A DNA stretch of 64,000 bases from Acidovorax benzenivorans (GTDB lineage: Bacteria > Pseudomonadota > Gammaproteobacteria > Burkholderiales > Burkholderiaceae_C): NCBI RefSeq assembly GCF_028680575.1, contig NZ_JAPCKI010000004.1, forward strand, positions 124,001 through 188,000, in the 5' to 3' direction. The notes under the pieces were generated by a model, which was not told the origin of the DNA, ran no database searches, and was given only the letters and a program-made list of their open reading frames with translations. Position 1 is the stretch's first letter; each line of letters starts with the position of its first letter. Below, piece by piece: positions 55,388-63,741 of this stretch. A program made the position numbers and the translations under genes.

Positions 55388-56389
55388 TCAGCGCACCTTG
55401 ATCACGACCTTGCCCTTGGCACGGCCGGTTTCCACATAGGCGATGGCTTCGTTGGTCGCGTCGAACGGGAACACCTTGTCGATCACCGGGCGGATGGTCC
55501 CTGCGTCAACCAGGCGCGTGATCTCCTGCAGCTGGCTGCCCTGTGCCCGCATGAACAGGAACGAGTAACCGATGCCAAGCGCTTGAGCGCGGCGCCGGGT
55601 ACCGGCGCTCAATAGGCGAAACACCATCCGCAACAAGCCGGGCGCGCGAACGGCTTCGCCGAATGCGGGATCGGGCGGGCCCGAGACGGAGACGAGTTGG
55701 CCACCGCTTTTCAGCACGCGCAGGGACTTGGCCAACGCCTTGCCGTCCTGGCTGTGCAACACCATGTCGTAGTCGCGCAGCACGTCTTCAAAGTCGTGTT
55801 TGCGGTAGTCGATGACGGCATCCGCACCCAGGCTTTGCACCAGTGCTGCATTGCCTGCACTGGCGGTGGTGGCCACGGTGGCGCCCAGGTGCTTGGCCAG
55901 CTGGATGGCCATGCTGCCCAGCCCGCCCGACCCCGCCTGAATGAAGACCTTCTGCCCTTTCTTGACCTGGGCCCTCTCCACCAGGGCCTGCCATGCCGTC
56001 AGGCCCACCAGCGGGATCGAGGCCGCCTCTTCCATGGTCAGGCTGCGGGGCTTGAAGGCCAGCGAAGATTCCTTGATCGCGATGAGCTCCGCAAAGGTGC
56101 CGATGTGAAAGTCGTCCGCCCGGGCATAGACCTCGTCGCCCGGCTTGAACTGCCGCACGCGCGGCCCCACCTGCACGACCACGCCCGCCACGTCATGCCC
56201 GAGGATGAGCGGCATCTTGTAGGGCACGATGAGCTTGAACTCACCGTCTCGGATCTTGGCGTCGAGCGGGTTGACGCCCGCTGCGTGCACCTCGACCAGC
56301 ACCTCATCGTCGCGCAATGAGGGGGCGGGAACATCCGCGGGCCTGAGCACACCCTTTTTGGCATAGCGATCCAGAACAAAAGCTTTCAT
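55388..56389 (-). CDS. MDR-family NAD(P)-dependent oxidoreductase
   Basis: 333 residues. GroES-like N-terminal domain (DEVLVEVHAAGVNPLDAKIRDGE), Rossmann motif IQAGSGGLGSMAIQLAKH (near 150), and an IAYVETGRAKGKVVIKV end, as in quinone oxidoreductases lacking structural zinc. The ATG at 56389 begins MKAFVLDRY. It lies 216 bp after the tetR gene on the same strand, with its own likely promoter and an operator-like palindrome in between. Confidence 0.87.
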   Translation of the reverse strand: MKAFVLDRYAKKGVLRPADVPAPSLRDDEVLVEVHAAGVNPLDAKIRDGEFKLIVPYKMPLILGHDVAGVVVQVGPRVRQFKPGDEVYARADDFHIGTFAELIAIKESSLAFKPRSLTMEEAASIPLVGLTAWQALVERAQVKKGQKVFIQAGSGGLGSMAIQLAKHLGATVATTASAGNAALVQSLGADAVIDYRKHDFEDVLRDYDMVLHSQDGKALAKSLRVLKSGGQLVSVSGPPDPAFGEAVRAPGLLRMVFRLLSAGTRRRAQALGIGYSFLFMRAQGSQLQEITRLVDAGTIRPVIDKVFPFDATNEAIAYVETGRAKGKVVIKVR

Positions 56390-56518
56390 GGGGCTTCCTT
56401 TGCTGCAGGGGCTTGCACGGCGGCGCGGCAAAGCCACGGAGCCTGAAGAGGCTCCGCAGAAAATGCCGCCCCGCCATGAGAAGCCAGATAGCTGGTAGGG
56501 TTGAATTCTAAATTTCGC

Positions 56519-56532
56519 ATGACAATCATCAT
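56519..56532. promoter_or_regulatory. Second copy of the ATGAT-N4-ATCAT operator
   Basis: ATGACAATCATCAT: one mismatch from the perfect palindrome at 57201-57214, about 130 bp upstream of the oxidoreductase ATG. Likely binding site of the neighbouring TetR protein. Confidence 0.55.
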
Positions 56533-56605
56533 ATGTAAAGACAAAAAAATGCGTGCCATCGCTCGACCATCACGATCAAGGGGGCACCTGGTGAGTGGGT
56601 TCGCG

Positions 56606-57202
56606 TTATGCCGTTTCCGCAGGCAACAGGTGCTTGAGCGCGGCCTCGCGCAGGCTGTCGGACAGCGCCGCATCGTCCACCGCACGGGCGAGCACCAGGG
56701 CGCCCACCATGGTGGACAGGGTGACGAGCGCTTGTTCATGCGTCTCTGGCTGACCCCACTGCGGCGACTGGCGCGCAATCAGATCGACCATTTCCTTGAC
56801 GTACCGGGTGGAAATGCGCCGCACCTCGGGGGACTGGCGCGAGGTTTCGGAGCCCAGCGCTGCCAGCGGGCAACCCGTTTCGACACCCTCGACGTGTTGG
56901 CGTGAGAGGTAGGCCTTGAGCACGGTTGCCATCGCCTGCGAGGCGGGCTCCCCCGCGACAACGCCCGCCACTGTGGCCGCAGACTGGGCACACGCCTGTG
57001 CGGCAGCTTCGGCCAGCATGGCCTCGCGGGACCCGAAGTGCGCATAGAAGGCGCCATGCGTCAGGCCCGCCTCCTTCATGATGTCTGCGACCCCGGTGCC
57101 GTGGTAGCCCTGGCGACGGATCGCCCGCGCTGCCACCGACACGATGCGCTCATGGGTCGCCTCCTTGGCTGCGGCTCGGGCATTGGGCTGTTTATTTCGC
57201 AT
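56606..57202 (-). CDS. TetR-family repressor
   Basis: 198 residues. Helix-turn-helix at about 12-58 (RIVSVAARAIRRQGYHGTGVADIMKEAGLTHGAFYAHFGSREAM is split across this region), followed by a helical ligand-binding domain with cysteines near 85 and 126. Upstream of the oxidoreductase and SDR genes and on the same strand. Its own start codon overlaps a perfect 14-bp palindrome, so it probably represses itself and the downstream genes. Ligand unknown; TetR/MDR/SDR sets often respond to aldehydes or quinones. Confidence 0.87.
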   Translation of the reverse strand: MRNKQPNARAAAKEATHERIVSVAARAIRRQGYHGTGVADIMKEAGLTHGAFYAHFGSREAMLAEAAAQACAQSAATVAGVVAGEPASQAMATVLKAYLSRQHVEGVETGCPLAALGSETSRQSPEVRRISTRYVKEMVDLIARQSPQWGQPETHEQALVTLSTMVGALVLARAVDDAALSDSLREAALKHLLPAETA

Positions 57203-57214
57203 GATGTTTATCAT
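57201..57214. promoter_or_regulatory. Perfect palindromic operator overlapping the tetR start
   Basis: ATGATGTTTATCAT: inverted repeat ATGAT-N4-ATCAT at the tetR ATG (57200-57202). A near copy lies before the oxidoreductase gene at 56519-56532, which supports an autoregulated TetR site. Confidence 0.65.
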
Positions 57215-57291
57215 ACACAAATCGACCAACCGCTGCAACCTGCCGATATCCATAGCCATAGGGGCTGGACGCAGGCCCGTGTATCTCCCCC

Positions 57292-57318
57292 CAAAAAAAC
57301 AGGCCCCTTACGGGGCTT
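57292..57318 (-). terminator. Terminator of the ssu operon
   Basis: On the minus strand, hairpin GCCCCGTAAGGGGC followed by CTGTTTTTTTGG. It lies about 80 bp after the last ssu gene and before the tetR promoter. Confidence 0.8.
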
Positions 57319-57396
57319 GGGGGAAGTGAGCCGCGCCACGGGTGGACCCTTGGCGATCAAGGGGCGCACCGCCAGATGGCGGTGGGCCACGCTCCG

Positions 57397-57612
57397 TCAC
57401 AGCTTGGCGATGGACACCTCCGTGGACTTGACCAGTGCGACCACATCGGAGCCCGGAACGAGGCCCAGGTCGTCCACCGAGCGGGTGGTGATGACGGAGG
57501 TGACGATGCCCCAGGGGGTTTCGACATCGACCTCGGAGACGACGTCGCCGCGAATGATCTCGCGCACTTTGCCCTTGAACTGGTTGCGTACGTTGATGGC
57601 TTGAATGGACAT
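57397..57612 (-). CDS. Mop-type molybdopterin/molybdate-binding protein
   Basis: 71 residues, a single TOBE/Mop domain: SIQAINVRNQFKGKVREI, then a VVSEVDVETPWG strand and a SSVIT-like TRSVDDLGLVPGSDVVALVKST end. Mop proteins bind molybdate or tungstate. It closes the sulfonate operon, 63 bp downstream of ssuB; the same gene order is known for ssu operons in pseudomonads (ssuF). Expression would be under sulphur limitation with the rest of the operon. Confidence 0.85.
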   Translation of the reverse strand: MSIQAINVRNQFKGKVREIIRGDVVSEVDVETPWGIVTSVITTRSVDDLGLVPGSDVVALVKSTEVSIAKL

Positions 57613-57675
57613 GGGGTTCTCCTTGAAAAGTCCGCTGAAAAAAAGGGCCGTTGAAAAAATGTAGATACGGGGAAA

Positions 57676-58485
57676 TCACACCGCCCAGCGCAGCCCGTGT
57701 GCTTGCACGCCGGGCCAGGTGGGTTCGAGGGTGGACTGCAGGTCGGGCTTTTGCAGCACGCGGTCGAGGATGCGTTTTTCGATGGCGGCAAACGCGGCGT
57801 CGCCGTGCGAGCGGGGGCGAGGCAGGTCGATGCGCTGGTCCAGCGCGATCTGGCCGTCTTCGATCAGGATCACGCGGTCGGCCAGGGCCACGGCCTCTTG
57901 CACATCGTGGGTAACGAGCAGCGCGGTGAAGCCGCTGCTGCGCCACAGGCCTTCGATGAGGCGGTGCATCTCGATGCGCGTCAACGCATCCAGTGCACCC
58001 AGCGGCTCGTCCAGCAGCAGCAGGCGCGGGTTGTGCACCAGCGCACGCGCCAGGGCCACACGCTGACGCTGGCCGCCGGACAGGCGCGCAGGCCACTCGC
58101 CCAGGCGGTCGCCCAGCCCCACACGGGTCAGCACGTCGGCGGCAGCGCCGCGCTGTGCGGGCGGCAGGCCCAGGGCCACGTTGTCTTGCACACGCTTCCA
58201 GGGCAGCAGGCGCGAGTCCTGGAACATGATGCGGGTGCCGCTGCTCAGGCCCGCAACGTCTTGCCCGTCCAGGCGGATCGCTCCGCCCGACACCGATTCG
58301 AGCCCCGCCACCAGGCGCAGCAGCGTGCTCTTACCGCAGCCGCTGCGGCCCACGATGGCGACGAACTGGCCGGGCTCAATGACCAGCTCGGTCTTCTTGA
58401 GCACATCGCGCGTGCCGTAGCGTTTGTCCACGCCGCGTACTTCCAGGCGCACGCCTTGGGGTTGTGGAGATGAATTGATGGTCAA
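57676..58485 (-). CDS. ssuB: Aliphatic sulfonate ABC transporter ATPase
   Basis: 269 residues, one ABC domain. Walker [10 protein letters not shown] (near 45), signature [15 protein letters not shown], Walker B LLLLDEP and the H-loop THDVQEA. SsuB energises uptake of aliphatic sulfonates through SsuC. The C-terminus is longer than the ABC core (residues 215-269). It follows ssuC with 74 bp between, containing a repeat copy. Confidence 0.92.
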   Translation of the reverse strand: MTINSSPQPQGVRLEVRGVDKRYGTRDVLKKTELVIEPGQFVAIVGRSGCGKSTLLRLVAGLESVSGGAIRLDGQDVAGLSSGTRIMFQDSRLLPWKRVQDNVALGLPPAQRGAAADVLTRVGLGDRLGEWPARLSGGQRQRVALARALVHNPRLLLLDEPLGALDALTRIEMHRLIEGLWRSSGFTALLVTHDVQEAVALADRVILIEDGQIALDQRIDLPRPRSHGDAAFAAIEKRILDRVLQKPDLQSTLEPTWPGVQAHGLRWAV

Positions 58486-58489
58486 AATG

Positions 58490-58535
58490 GCCTCCTGCGC
58501 TTATCCATAAAGCACTAGCAGCTATAAAAAAGTGA
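58490..58535. repeat. Short intergenic repeat, copy 9
   Basis: Reverse-oriented copy (GCGCTTATCCATAAAGCACTAGCAGCTATAAA) between ssuC and ssuB, inside the operon. Confidence 0.6.
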
Positions 58536-58559
58536 GTATTCAGATGCTCAACGCGGGCA

Positions 58560-59423
58560 TCACGCCTGGTAACCAGGATGCCAACGCAGCCAATAGCGCT
58601 CCAGCCCCTTGGCAAACACATCGGCCAGCTTGCCCAGCAGCGCATACAACAAGATGCCCACTAGCACGATGTCGGTCTGCAGGAACTCGCGGGCGTTCAT
58701 GGTGAGGTAGCCAATGCCCGCTTGCGCCGAGATGGTTTCGGCCACGATCAGGATCACCCACATCAGCCCGAGTGAAAAACGCAGCCCCACCAGGATGCTG
58801 GAGAGCGCGCCAGGCAAGATGATTTGCCGGTAAAGCTGCCAGCGGCTCAGGCCATAGGTGCGGCCCATCTCAATGAGGCCCGGATCTACGTTGCGGATGC
58901 CGTGGAAGGTGTTGAGGTAGATGGGGAAGAACACCGACACGCTGATGAGGAACAGCTTGGCCGATTCGTCGATGCCGAACCACAGGATGACGAGCGGGAT
59001 CAGTGCGAGTGCAGGGATGTTGCGCACCATCTGGATGGTGGAGTCGAGCAGCGTTTCGAACAGCTTGACCGAGCCGGTGAGCAGACCCAGCAACAGGCCC
59101 AGGCCGCCACCCACCGCCAGCCCGGCCAACGCGCGGCCTGCACTGACCTTGACATGGGTCCACAGCTCGCCCGAGGCGGCCAGGGCCCACGCGGCCTTCA
59201 CGACCTCCAGCGGCGCGGGCAACACGCGGGTGGAGAGCCAGCCTTGCGACGAGGCGATCTGCCACAGCACGATGAGCCCCACAGGCACGGCCCAGGGCAA
59301 CAGGCGCTGCGCGATCTGCCGGGCAAAGCGGGCCAAAGGTGCGGGCAGCAAGGGCCCTTCGAGGGGCAGGTCCACGGCGTCGGCCAGTGGGGATACCTGT
59401 AGTTCTCTGACGGTCTGAGTCAT
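58560..59423 (-). CDS. ssuC: Aliphatic sulfonate ABC transporter permease
   Basis: 287 residues, six membrane segments. The family signature for binding-protein-dependent permeases is seen in the EMGRTYGLSRWQLYRQIILPGAL stretch (cytoplasmic EAA loop). The ATG at 59423 gives a 30-residue cytoplasmic lead; the longer frame upstream overlaps ssuD and is not credible. Start is 37 bp after ssuD. Confidence 0.92.
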   Translation of the reverse strand: MTQTVRELQVSPLADAVDLPLEGPLLPAPLARFARQIAQRLLPWAVPVGLIVLWQIASSQGWLSTRVLPAPLEVVKAAWALAASGELWTHVKVSAGRALAGLAVGGGLGLLLGLLTGSVKLFETLLDSTIQMVRNIPALALIPLVILWFGIDESAKLFLISVSVFFPIYLNTFHGIRNVDPGLIEMGRTYGLSRWQLYRQIILPGALSSILVGLRFSLGLMWVILIVAETISAQAGIGYLTMNAREFLQTDIVLVGILLYALLGKLADVFAKGLERYWLRWHPGYQA

Positions 59424-59460
59424 GGGACGGGTTCCGGTTCGGGTTCGGGTGCAGAGGGGG

Positions 59461-60639
59461 TCAGCTTTGCGACGCACGCGGCACAAAGTCGTTGGCCACG
59501 GTTTCGCCAAACGGGCCCAGCGGGTTGCCAAACAAGGGGTTGCCGCTGGCCAGCTGGTTGCGCAGTGGCAGGGGCAACAACGGGAACACCAGCTCGGCAA
59601 AGCGGTAGGCCTCGTCCAGGTGCGGGTAGCCCGACAGCACAAAGGTGTCCAGCCCCAGCGCGGCGTATTCCTCGATGCGCGCAGCCACGGTCTGCGGGTC
59701 GCCCACCAGCGCAGTGCCTGCGCCACCACGCACCAGGCCCACGCCGGCCCACAGGTTGGGGCTGATCTCCAGGTCTTTGCGGGTGCGCTTGGCGCCGCCT
59801 GCATGGAGGGACGCCATGCGGCGCTGGCCTTCGGAGTCCATACGCGCAAACACGGCCTGGGCGCGCACCACGGTGTCGTCGCTCACGTGGCGGATCAGGT
59901 CTTCAGCGGCAGCCCAGGCCTGCTCGTCGGTCTCGCGCACGATGACGTGCAGGCGGATGCCGAAGTTGACGGTGCGGCCATGTTGGGCTGCGCGGGCGCG
60001 CACATCGGCCACCTTCTTGGCGACTTCAGCCGGTGGCTCACCCCAGGTCAGGTACGTTTCAACTTGCTCAGCCGCCAGGTCGTGCGCGGCGGGCGACGAG
60101 CCGCCAAAGTACACCGGTGGGTGCGGCTGCTGCAGCGGCGGAAAGAGCAGCTTGGCGCCCTTCACCGACAGGTGCTTGCCTTCATAGTCCAGCGACTCGC
60201 CCCGGTGGCTGCGCGCCAGGATCTCGCGCCAGATGCGGATGAACTCGGCCGATTGTTCGTAGCGCGTGGCGTGGTCCAGAAACACGCCGTCACCCTCCAG
60301 CTCGGCCTGGTCGCCACCCGTCACCAGGTTGATGAGCAGGCGCCCGCCCGAGAGCCGGTCGAACGTGGCCGCCATGCGTGCGGCCAGCGCGGGCTGGTGC
60401 AGGCCGGGGCGCACGGCAACGAGGAACTTGAGGTTGCGCGTGACGGGCAACAGGCTGGAAGCCACCACCCACGGGTCTTCGCATGAGCGGCCCGTGGGGA
60501 TGAGCACGCCTTCGTAGCCCAGGCTGTCGGCCGCCACAGCGACTTGCTTGAGGTAGTCGTGGTTGAGCTGGCGCGCGCCTTGGGCGGTGCCGAGATAACG
60601 GCTGTCACCGTGGGTGGGGATGAACCAGAAAATTTTCAT
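59461..60639 (-). CDS. ssuD: FMNH2-dependent alkanesulfonate monooxygenase
   Basis: 392 residues, luciferase-like (beta/alpha)8 fold. It releases sulphite from alkanesulfonates using reduced FMN from SsuE. Family motifs: [15 protein letters not shown] at the start, [26 protein letters not shown] and the [11 protein letters not shown] helix. The active-site cysteine of E. coli SsuD (C54) appears near residue 54 (RSCEDPW). ssuA1 is 142 bp upstream, with a hairpin repeat between. Confidence 0.93.
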   Translation of the reverse strand: MKIFWFIPTHGDSRYLGTAQGARQLNHDYLKQVAVAADSLGYEGVLIPTGRSCEDPWVVASSLLPVTRNLKFLVAVRPGLHQPALAARMAATFDRLSGGRLLINLVTGGDQAELEGDGVFLDHATRYEQSAEFIRIWREILARSHRGESLDYEGKHLSVKGAKLLFPPLQQPHPPVYFGGSSPAAHDLAAEQVETYLTWGEPPAEVAKKVADVRARAAQHGRTVNFGIRLHVIVRETDEQAWAAAEDLIRHVSDDTVVRAQAVFARMDSEGQRRMASLHAGGAKRTRKDLEISPNLWAGVGLVRGGAGTALVGDPQTVAARIEEYAALGLDTFVLSGYPHLDEAYRFAELVFPLLPLPLRNQLASGNPLFGNPLGPFGETVANDFVPRASQS

Positions 60640-60691
60640 GAGTGAATGCCTTGGAAAGTGGTGGGTGAACTGCAGCGGATCTCAACCACCC

Positions 60692-60748
60692 CTTCAGGCT
60701 GAGCCCGTCGAAGCCTCGCGCCGCGCGTCGACAGGCTCAGCGTGAACG
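60692..60748. repeat. Hairpin repeat between ssuA and ssuD
   Basis: TTCAGGCTGAGCCCGTCGAA and CGTCGACAGGCTCAGCGTGAACGG form an inverted repeat of ~17 bp around a GC-rich loop. The half-sequence CGACAGGCTCAGC is a common intergenic repeat in this group. It could stabilise the ssuA mRNA or weaken read-through. Confidence 0.65.
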
Positions 60749-60781
60749 GTTGCAAGTGGGTGCCGCCGAATCCAATAGATC

Positions 60782-61801
60782 TCAGGGCCGCGCCGACGCA
60801 GCGGCCAGTTGCGCGGCTGCGGGCCGCCACACGATGTCAGCCACGTTCACAGGCTTGGGGATGAGGCCGAGCTTGAGGAACGCATCGGCCACGCGCTGCT
60901 GGTCGGCCACCGTGGCGGGCGAAAGCAGCCCTACGGGCGACGAGGGGCGGCGTTGGATGAACAGGCTCACCACACCGGCATCGAGGCCGCTGAAGTCGGC
61001 AATGAGCTTGATGGCGTCCTTGCGCGCTTCTTGCGCCAGGCGGTCGGCACGGCTGAGTTCTTCAAACAGCGCGCGCAGCACCTGCGGGTGGGCCAACACA
61101 AACGGGCGGGCCGCGAGGTAAAACGAGTTGTTGCTGCTCGCCAGGTCGCGCCCCGTGGCCAGCACGCGGGGCTGAATGGCCAGCTCGGTGGCGGCGTAGA
61201 ACGGGTCCCAGATGGCCCAGGCGTCCACGCTCTTGCGCTCAAACGCGGCGCGGGCGTCAGCAGGGGCCAGGTACACGGGCTGGATGTCGGCCCACTGCAA
61301 CCCGGCACGCTCCACCGCCTTGACCAGCAAATAGTGGGCACTGCTGCCCTTTTGCACGGCGATGCGGCGCCCTTTCAGGTCGGCCAGGGTGCGCAGAGGC
61401 GAATCCTTGAGCACCAGCAGCGCGGAGCTGTCGGGCTTGGGCGGCTCGGCGCCCACGTAGAGCAGGTCTTTGCCAGCGGCCTGGGCAAACACGGGGGGCG
61501 AATCGCCGGTGAGGCCGAATTCGAGGCTGCCCACCGACAGGGCTTCGAGCAGCTGCGGCCCGGCCGGGAACTCCAGCCAGCTGATCCGCGTGCCCGGAAA
61601 GCGTTTTTCCAGCACGCCCTGCTGCTTGAGGATGACGAGGTTGACGGCCGACTTCTGGTAGCCAATGCGCAGTTGCTCAGGCCCTTGCACGGCGGCGCTT
61701 TGTGCGTGGGCATAGCGGCTGGCCAGCGCCCAGCTGAACGCGGTGACGCCCAGCAGCTGCAGTGCGCGGCGGCGCTCTGGGTTGACGGTGAGGCGGGTCA
61801 T
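60782..61801 (-). CDS. ssuA: Sulfonate-binding periplasmic protein 1 (SsuA-like)
   Basis: 339 residues. An N-terminal signal (RRRALQLLGV hydrophobic core, cleavage after AHA near 33) with an RR-type start suggests Tat export. The mature protein is a type II binding protein: SAVNLVILKQQGVLEKRF, SLEFGLTGDSPPVFAQAAG, LADLKGRRIAVQKGSSAHY and YLAPADARAAFERKSVDAWAIWDPF, matching SsuA/TauA. It is 26 bp downstream of a second, similar gene. The start ATG at 61801 gives MTRLTVNPERRR. Confidence 0.9.
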   Translation of the reverse strand: MTRLTVNPERRRALQLLGVTAFSWALASRYAHAQSAAVQGPEQLRIGYQKSAVNLVILKQQGVLEKRFPGTRISWLEFPAGPQLLEALSVGSLEFGLTGDSPPVFAQAAGKDLLYVGAEPPKPDSSALLVLKDSPLRTLADLKGRRIAVQKGSSAHYLLVKAVERAGLQWADIQPVYLAPADARAAFERKSVDAWAIWDPFYAATELAIQPRVLATGRDLASSNNSFYLAARPFVLAHPQVLRALFEELSRADRLAQEARKDAIKLIADFSGLDAGVVSLFIQRRPSSPVGLLSPATVADQQRVADAFLKLGLIPKPVNVADIVWRPAAAQLAAASARP

Positions 61802-61827
61802 GGCGATGTGTCCTTTCACGGCCCGGG

Positions 61828-62802
61828 TCACAGCAGATCAACCGGCGCGGCGTGCAGCAGGTTGAGCTTTTTGGGGATGAGCTTGAGGTCGAAGAAGGTG
61901 TCGGCAATGGCCTGTTGCTCGGCCAGGATCTCGCGCGTGACGGGCGCGGTGCCGAAGCGGGCGCGGTTCAGGTACAGGTCGGTGATGGACTTGTCCAAGC
62001 CCAGCACGGCCGACAGTTCGGCAGCGGCGGCGTCCTTGTTCTTGGACGCCCAGATGTCGATGGCGTTGACCTCTTCAATCGCAATGCGCAGGACGTCGGC
62101 GTTCTTGGTGGCGAAGTCGCGCGAGGTGAAGTAGTAAGCGCGGTTGTTGACCACGCCCGTGGCGTCGGCCAGCAGGCGGGCATTGAGCGTTTTTTGCGCG
62201 GCGGCCAGGAACGGGTCCCAGATGATCCAGGCATCGACAGCGCCCTTTTCAAAGGCAGCCCGCGCATCGGCCGGGGCCAGGAAGACGGACTGCACGTCGC
62301 CGTATTTCAGGCCGTTCTTCTCCAGCAGCTTGACCAAAAAATACTGCACGTTGGAGCCCTTGTTGTAGGCCACGCGTTTGCCTTTGAGGTCGGACACCGA
62401 ACGGATGGACGAATCCTTGGGCACGATCACCGCCTCCAGCGCGGGGCGTGGCACGGTGGCACCGGCATAGACCAGCGGCGCACCGGCCGCCTGGGCAAAG
62501 ATGGGCGGTGCCTCGCCCACGTCGCCAAAGTCGATGGAGCCCACGTTGAGCGCTTCGAGCTGCACGGGGCCTGCGTTGAATTCGGTCCAGGCCACCTTCA
62601 CGCCCAGCGGGGCCAGGCGCTTTTCGAGCGTGCCACGGCCCTTCAAGATGGAAAGCCAGCCCTTCTGGTGGCCCACGCGCAGCACGCGGGCCGCGCCGGG
62701 GGCCTGGGCCCAGGCGGAGGGGATCGCCGCAGCGGCAGCGGATGCAGCACCGGCGGCCAGCAGGTGGCGGCGTTGCAGGGAGAAGCGGTTCAGTTCGTTC
62801 AT
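61828..62802 (-). CDS. Sulfonate-binding periplasmic protein 2 (SsuA-like paralogue)
   Basis: 324 residues with an RR-type signal (LQRRHLLAAGAASA, cleavage after AWA near 33). It shares the same motifs as the neighbouring protein (SIDFGDVGEAPPIFAQAAG, DLKGKRVAYNKGSNVQYF, FLAPADARAAFEKGAVDAWIIWDPF) and resembles it throughout, pointing to an old tandem duplication. E. coli has one SsuA, so two would widen the range of sulfonates. ssuE lies 169 bp upstream. Confidence 0.9.
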   Translation of the reverse strand: MNELNRFSLQRRHLLAAGAASAAAAAIPSAWAQAPGAARVLRVGHQKGWLSILKGRGTLEKRLAPLGVKVAWTEFNAGPVQLEALNVGSIDFGDVGEAPPIFAQAAGAPLVYAGATVPRPALEAVIVPKDSSIRSVSDLKGKRVAYNKGSNVQYFLVKLLEKNGLKYGDVQSVFLAPADARAAFEKGAVDAWIIWDPFLAAAQKTLNARLLADATGVVNNRAYYFTSRDFATKNADVLRIAIEEVNAIDIWASKNKDAAAAELSAVLGLDKSITDLYLNRARFGTAPVTREILAEQQAIADTFFDLKLIPKKLNLLHAAPVDLL

Positions 62803-62971
62803 TGCGCGGATTCCAGAGGCCAATCAGGTGAAGAGAGCACCGGGCGGGCTGGCAGCAGGCAGCACATCGCCCTGCCCGCGCACCCGGCGCAGCAAAAATC
62901 AAAAAAAGGATGGGAGGGGGGAAGAAGGCAGGGCTTGGCACGGCGGCACGGGCCGCAGCGCCAAGCCTGCG

Positions 62972-63562
62972 TCAGACGCTACATCGCACCTGCGAGAACG
63001 GCACCGGCGCGAAGCGCGTGGCCTGGGCGGGCGATGGGCGCAGGGTTTCGGTCACCAGCACGTTCACTGCGTCGTCCAGCCGCGTGGCAATGTCGGCCTG
63101 CAGGTGGTAGCTGCCCTCGGGCGTCAGCGTGACCTGGGCATCGGTAGCGTAGATGCCGGGCAGGATGTTCTTGGCGCCCAGCGACTGCAGCACGGGGCGC
63201 AGTGCGTAGTCCAGGGCCAGCATGTGGTGCGGGCTGCCGCCCGTGGCCAGGGGCAACACGGTCTTGCCCTTGAGGGCCGTTTGCGGCAGCAGGTCCAGAA
63301 ACACCTTGAGCACGCCGCTGTAGGCCGCCTTGTAGACGGGGGTGGCCACCACCAGCACGCTGGCGTCAGCCACCTGGTCGATGGCATGCACCACTGTGGG
63401 GTGCCCAAAGTCGGCCAGCAGCAGCGCCTGGGGCGAGAGGTCGCGGATGTGGATGCGGTCTACCAGCGCGCCGCGCACTGACAGGCGTTGGGCCACGGCG
63501 TCGAGCAAGGCGGCAGAGCGGGAGCGTTCGGAGGGGCTGCCGGCGATGAGCAAGGCGGACAT
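62972..63562 (-). CDS. ssuE: NADPH-dependent FMN reductase of the sulfonate system
   Basis: 196 residues, flavodoxin-like fold: phosphate-binding GSPSERSRSAALL (residues 8-20), VVATPVYKAAYSGVLKVFLDLL (near 75) and LPLATGGSPHHMLALDYALRPVL, the SsuE pattern. It supplies FMNH2 to SsuD. First gene of the minus-strand ssu operon, whose promoter lies in 63563-63741; the region contains a repeat copy. Confidence 0.93.
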   Translation of the reverse strand: MSALLIAGSPSERSRSAALLDAVAQRLSVRGALVDRIHIRDLSPQALLLADFGHPTVVHAIDQVADASVLVVATPVYKAAYSGVLKVFLDLLPQTALKGKTVLPLATGGSPHHMLALDYALRPVLQSLGAKNILPGIYATDAQVTLTPEGSYHLQADIATRLDDAVNVLVTETLRPSPAQATRFAPVPFSQVRCSV

Positions 63563-63584
63563 GGTGTTGGTTCCTCTATGACTA

Positions 63585-63640
63585 CTGTTTTGATAGCTGT
63601 CAGCGCATGATGGACAAGCGCTTGAGCTTGTTTTTTCTAA
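63585..63640. repeat. Short intergenic repeat, copy 10
   Basis: TTTTGATAGCTGTCAGCGC followed by TGGACAAGCGCTTGAGC; full-length copy with the GCGC...AAGCGC dyad, between ssuE and the sulfate-binding protein gene. Confidence 0.65.
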
Positions 63641-63741
63641 TAAGAAGGACGAACAACGCCCTGCCCGGCCCGTTGAGGCCAGGGTTCTTGCATGGAGGCT
63701 GTGGGTGTTACCCCAGCCGCCTTCAGGGCGGTGGAACCGAC

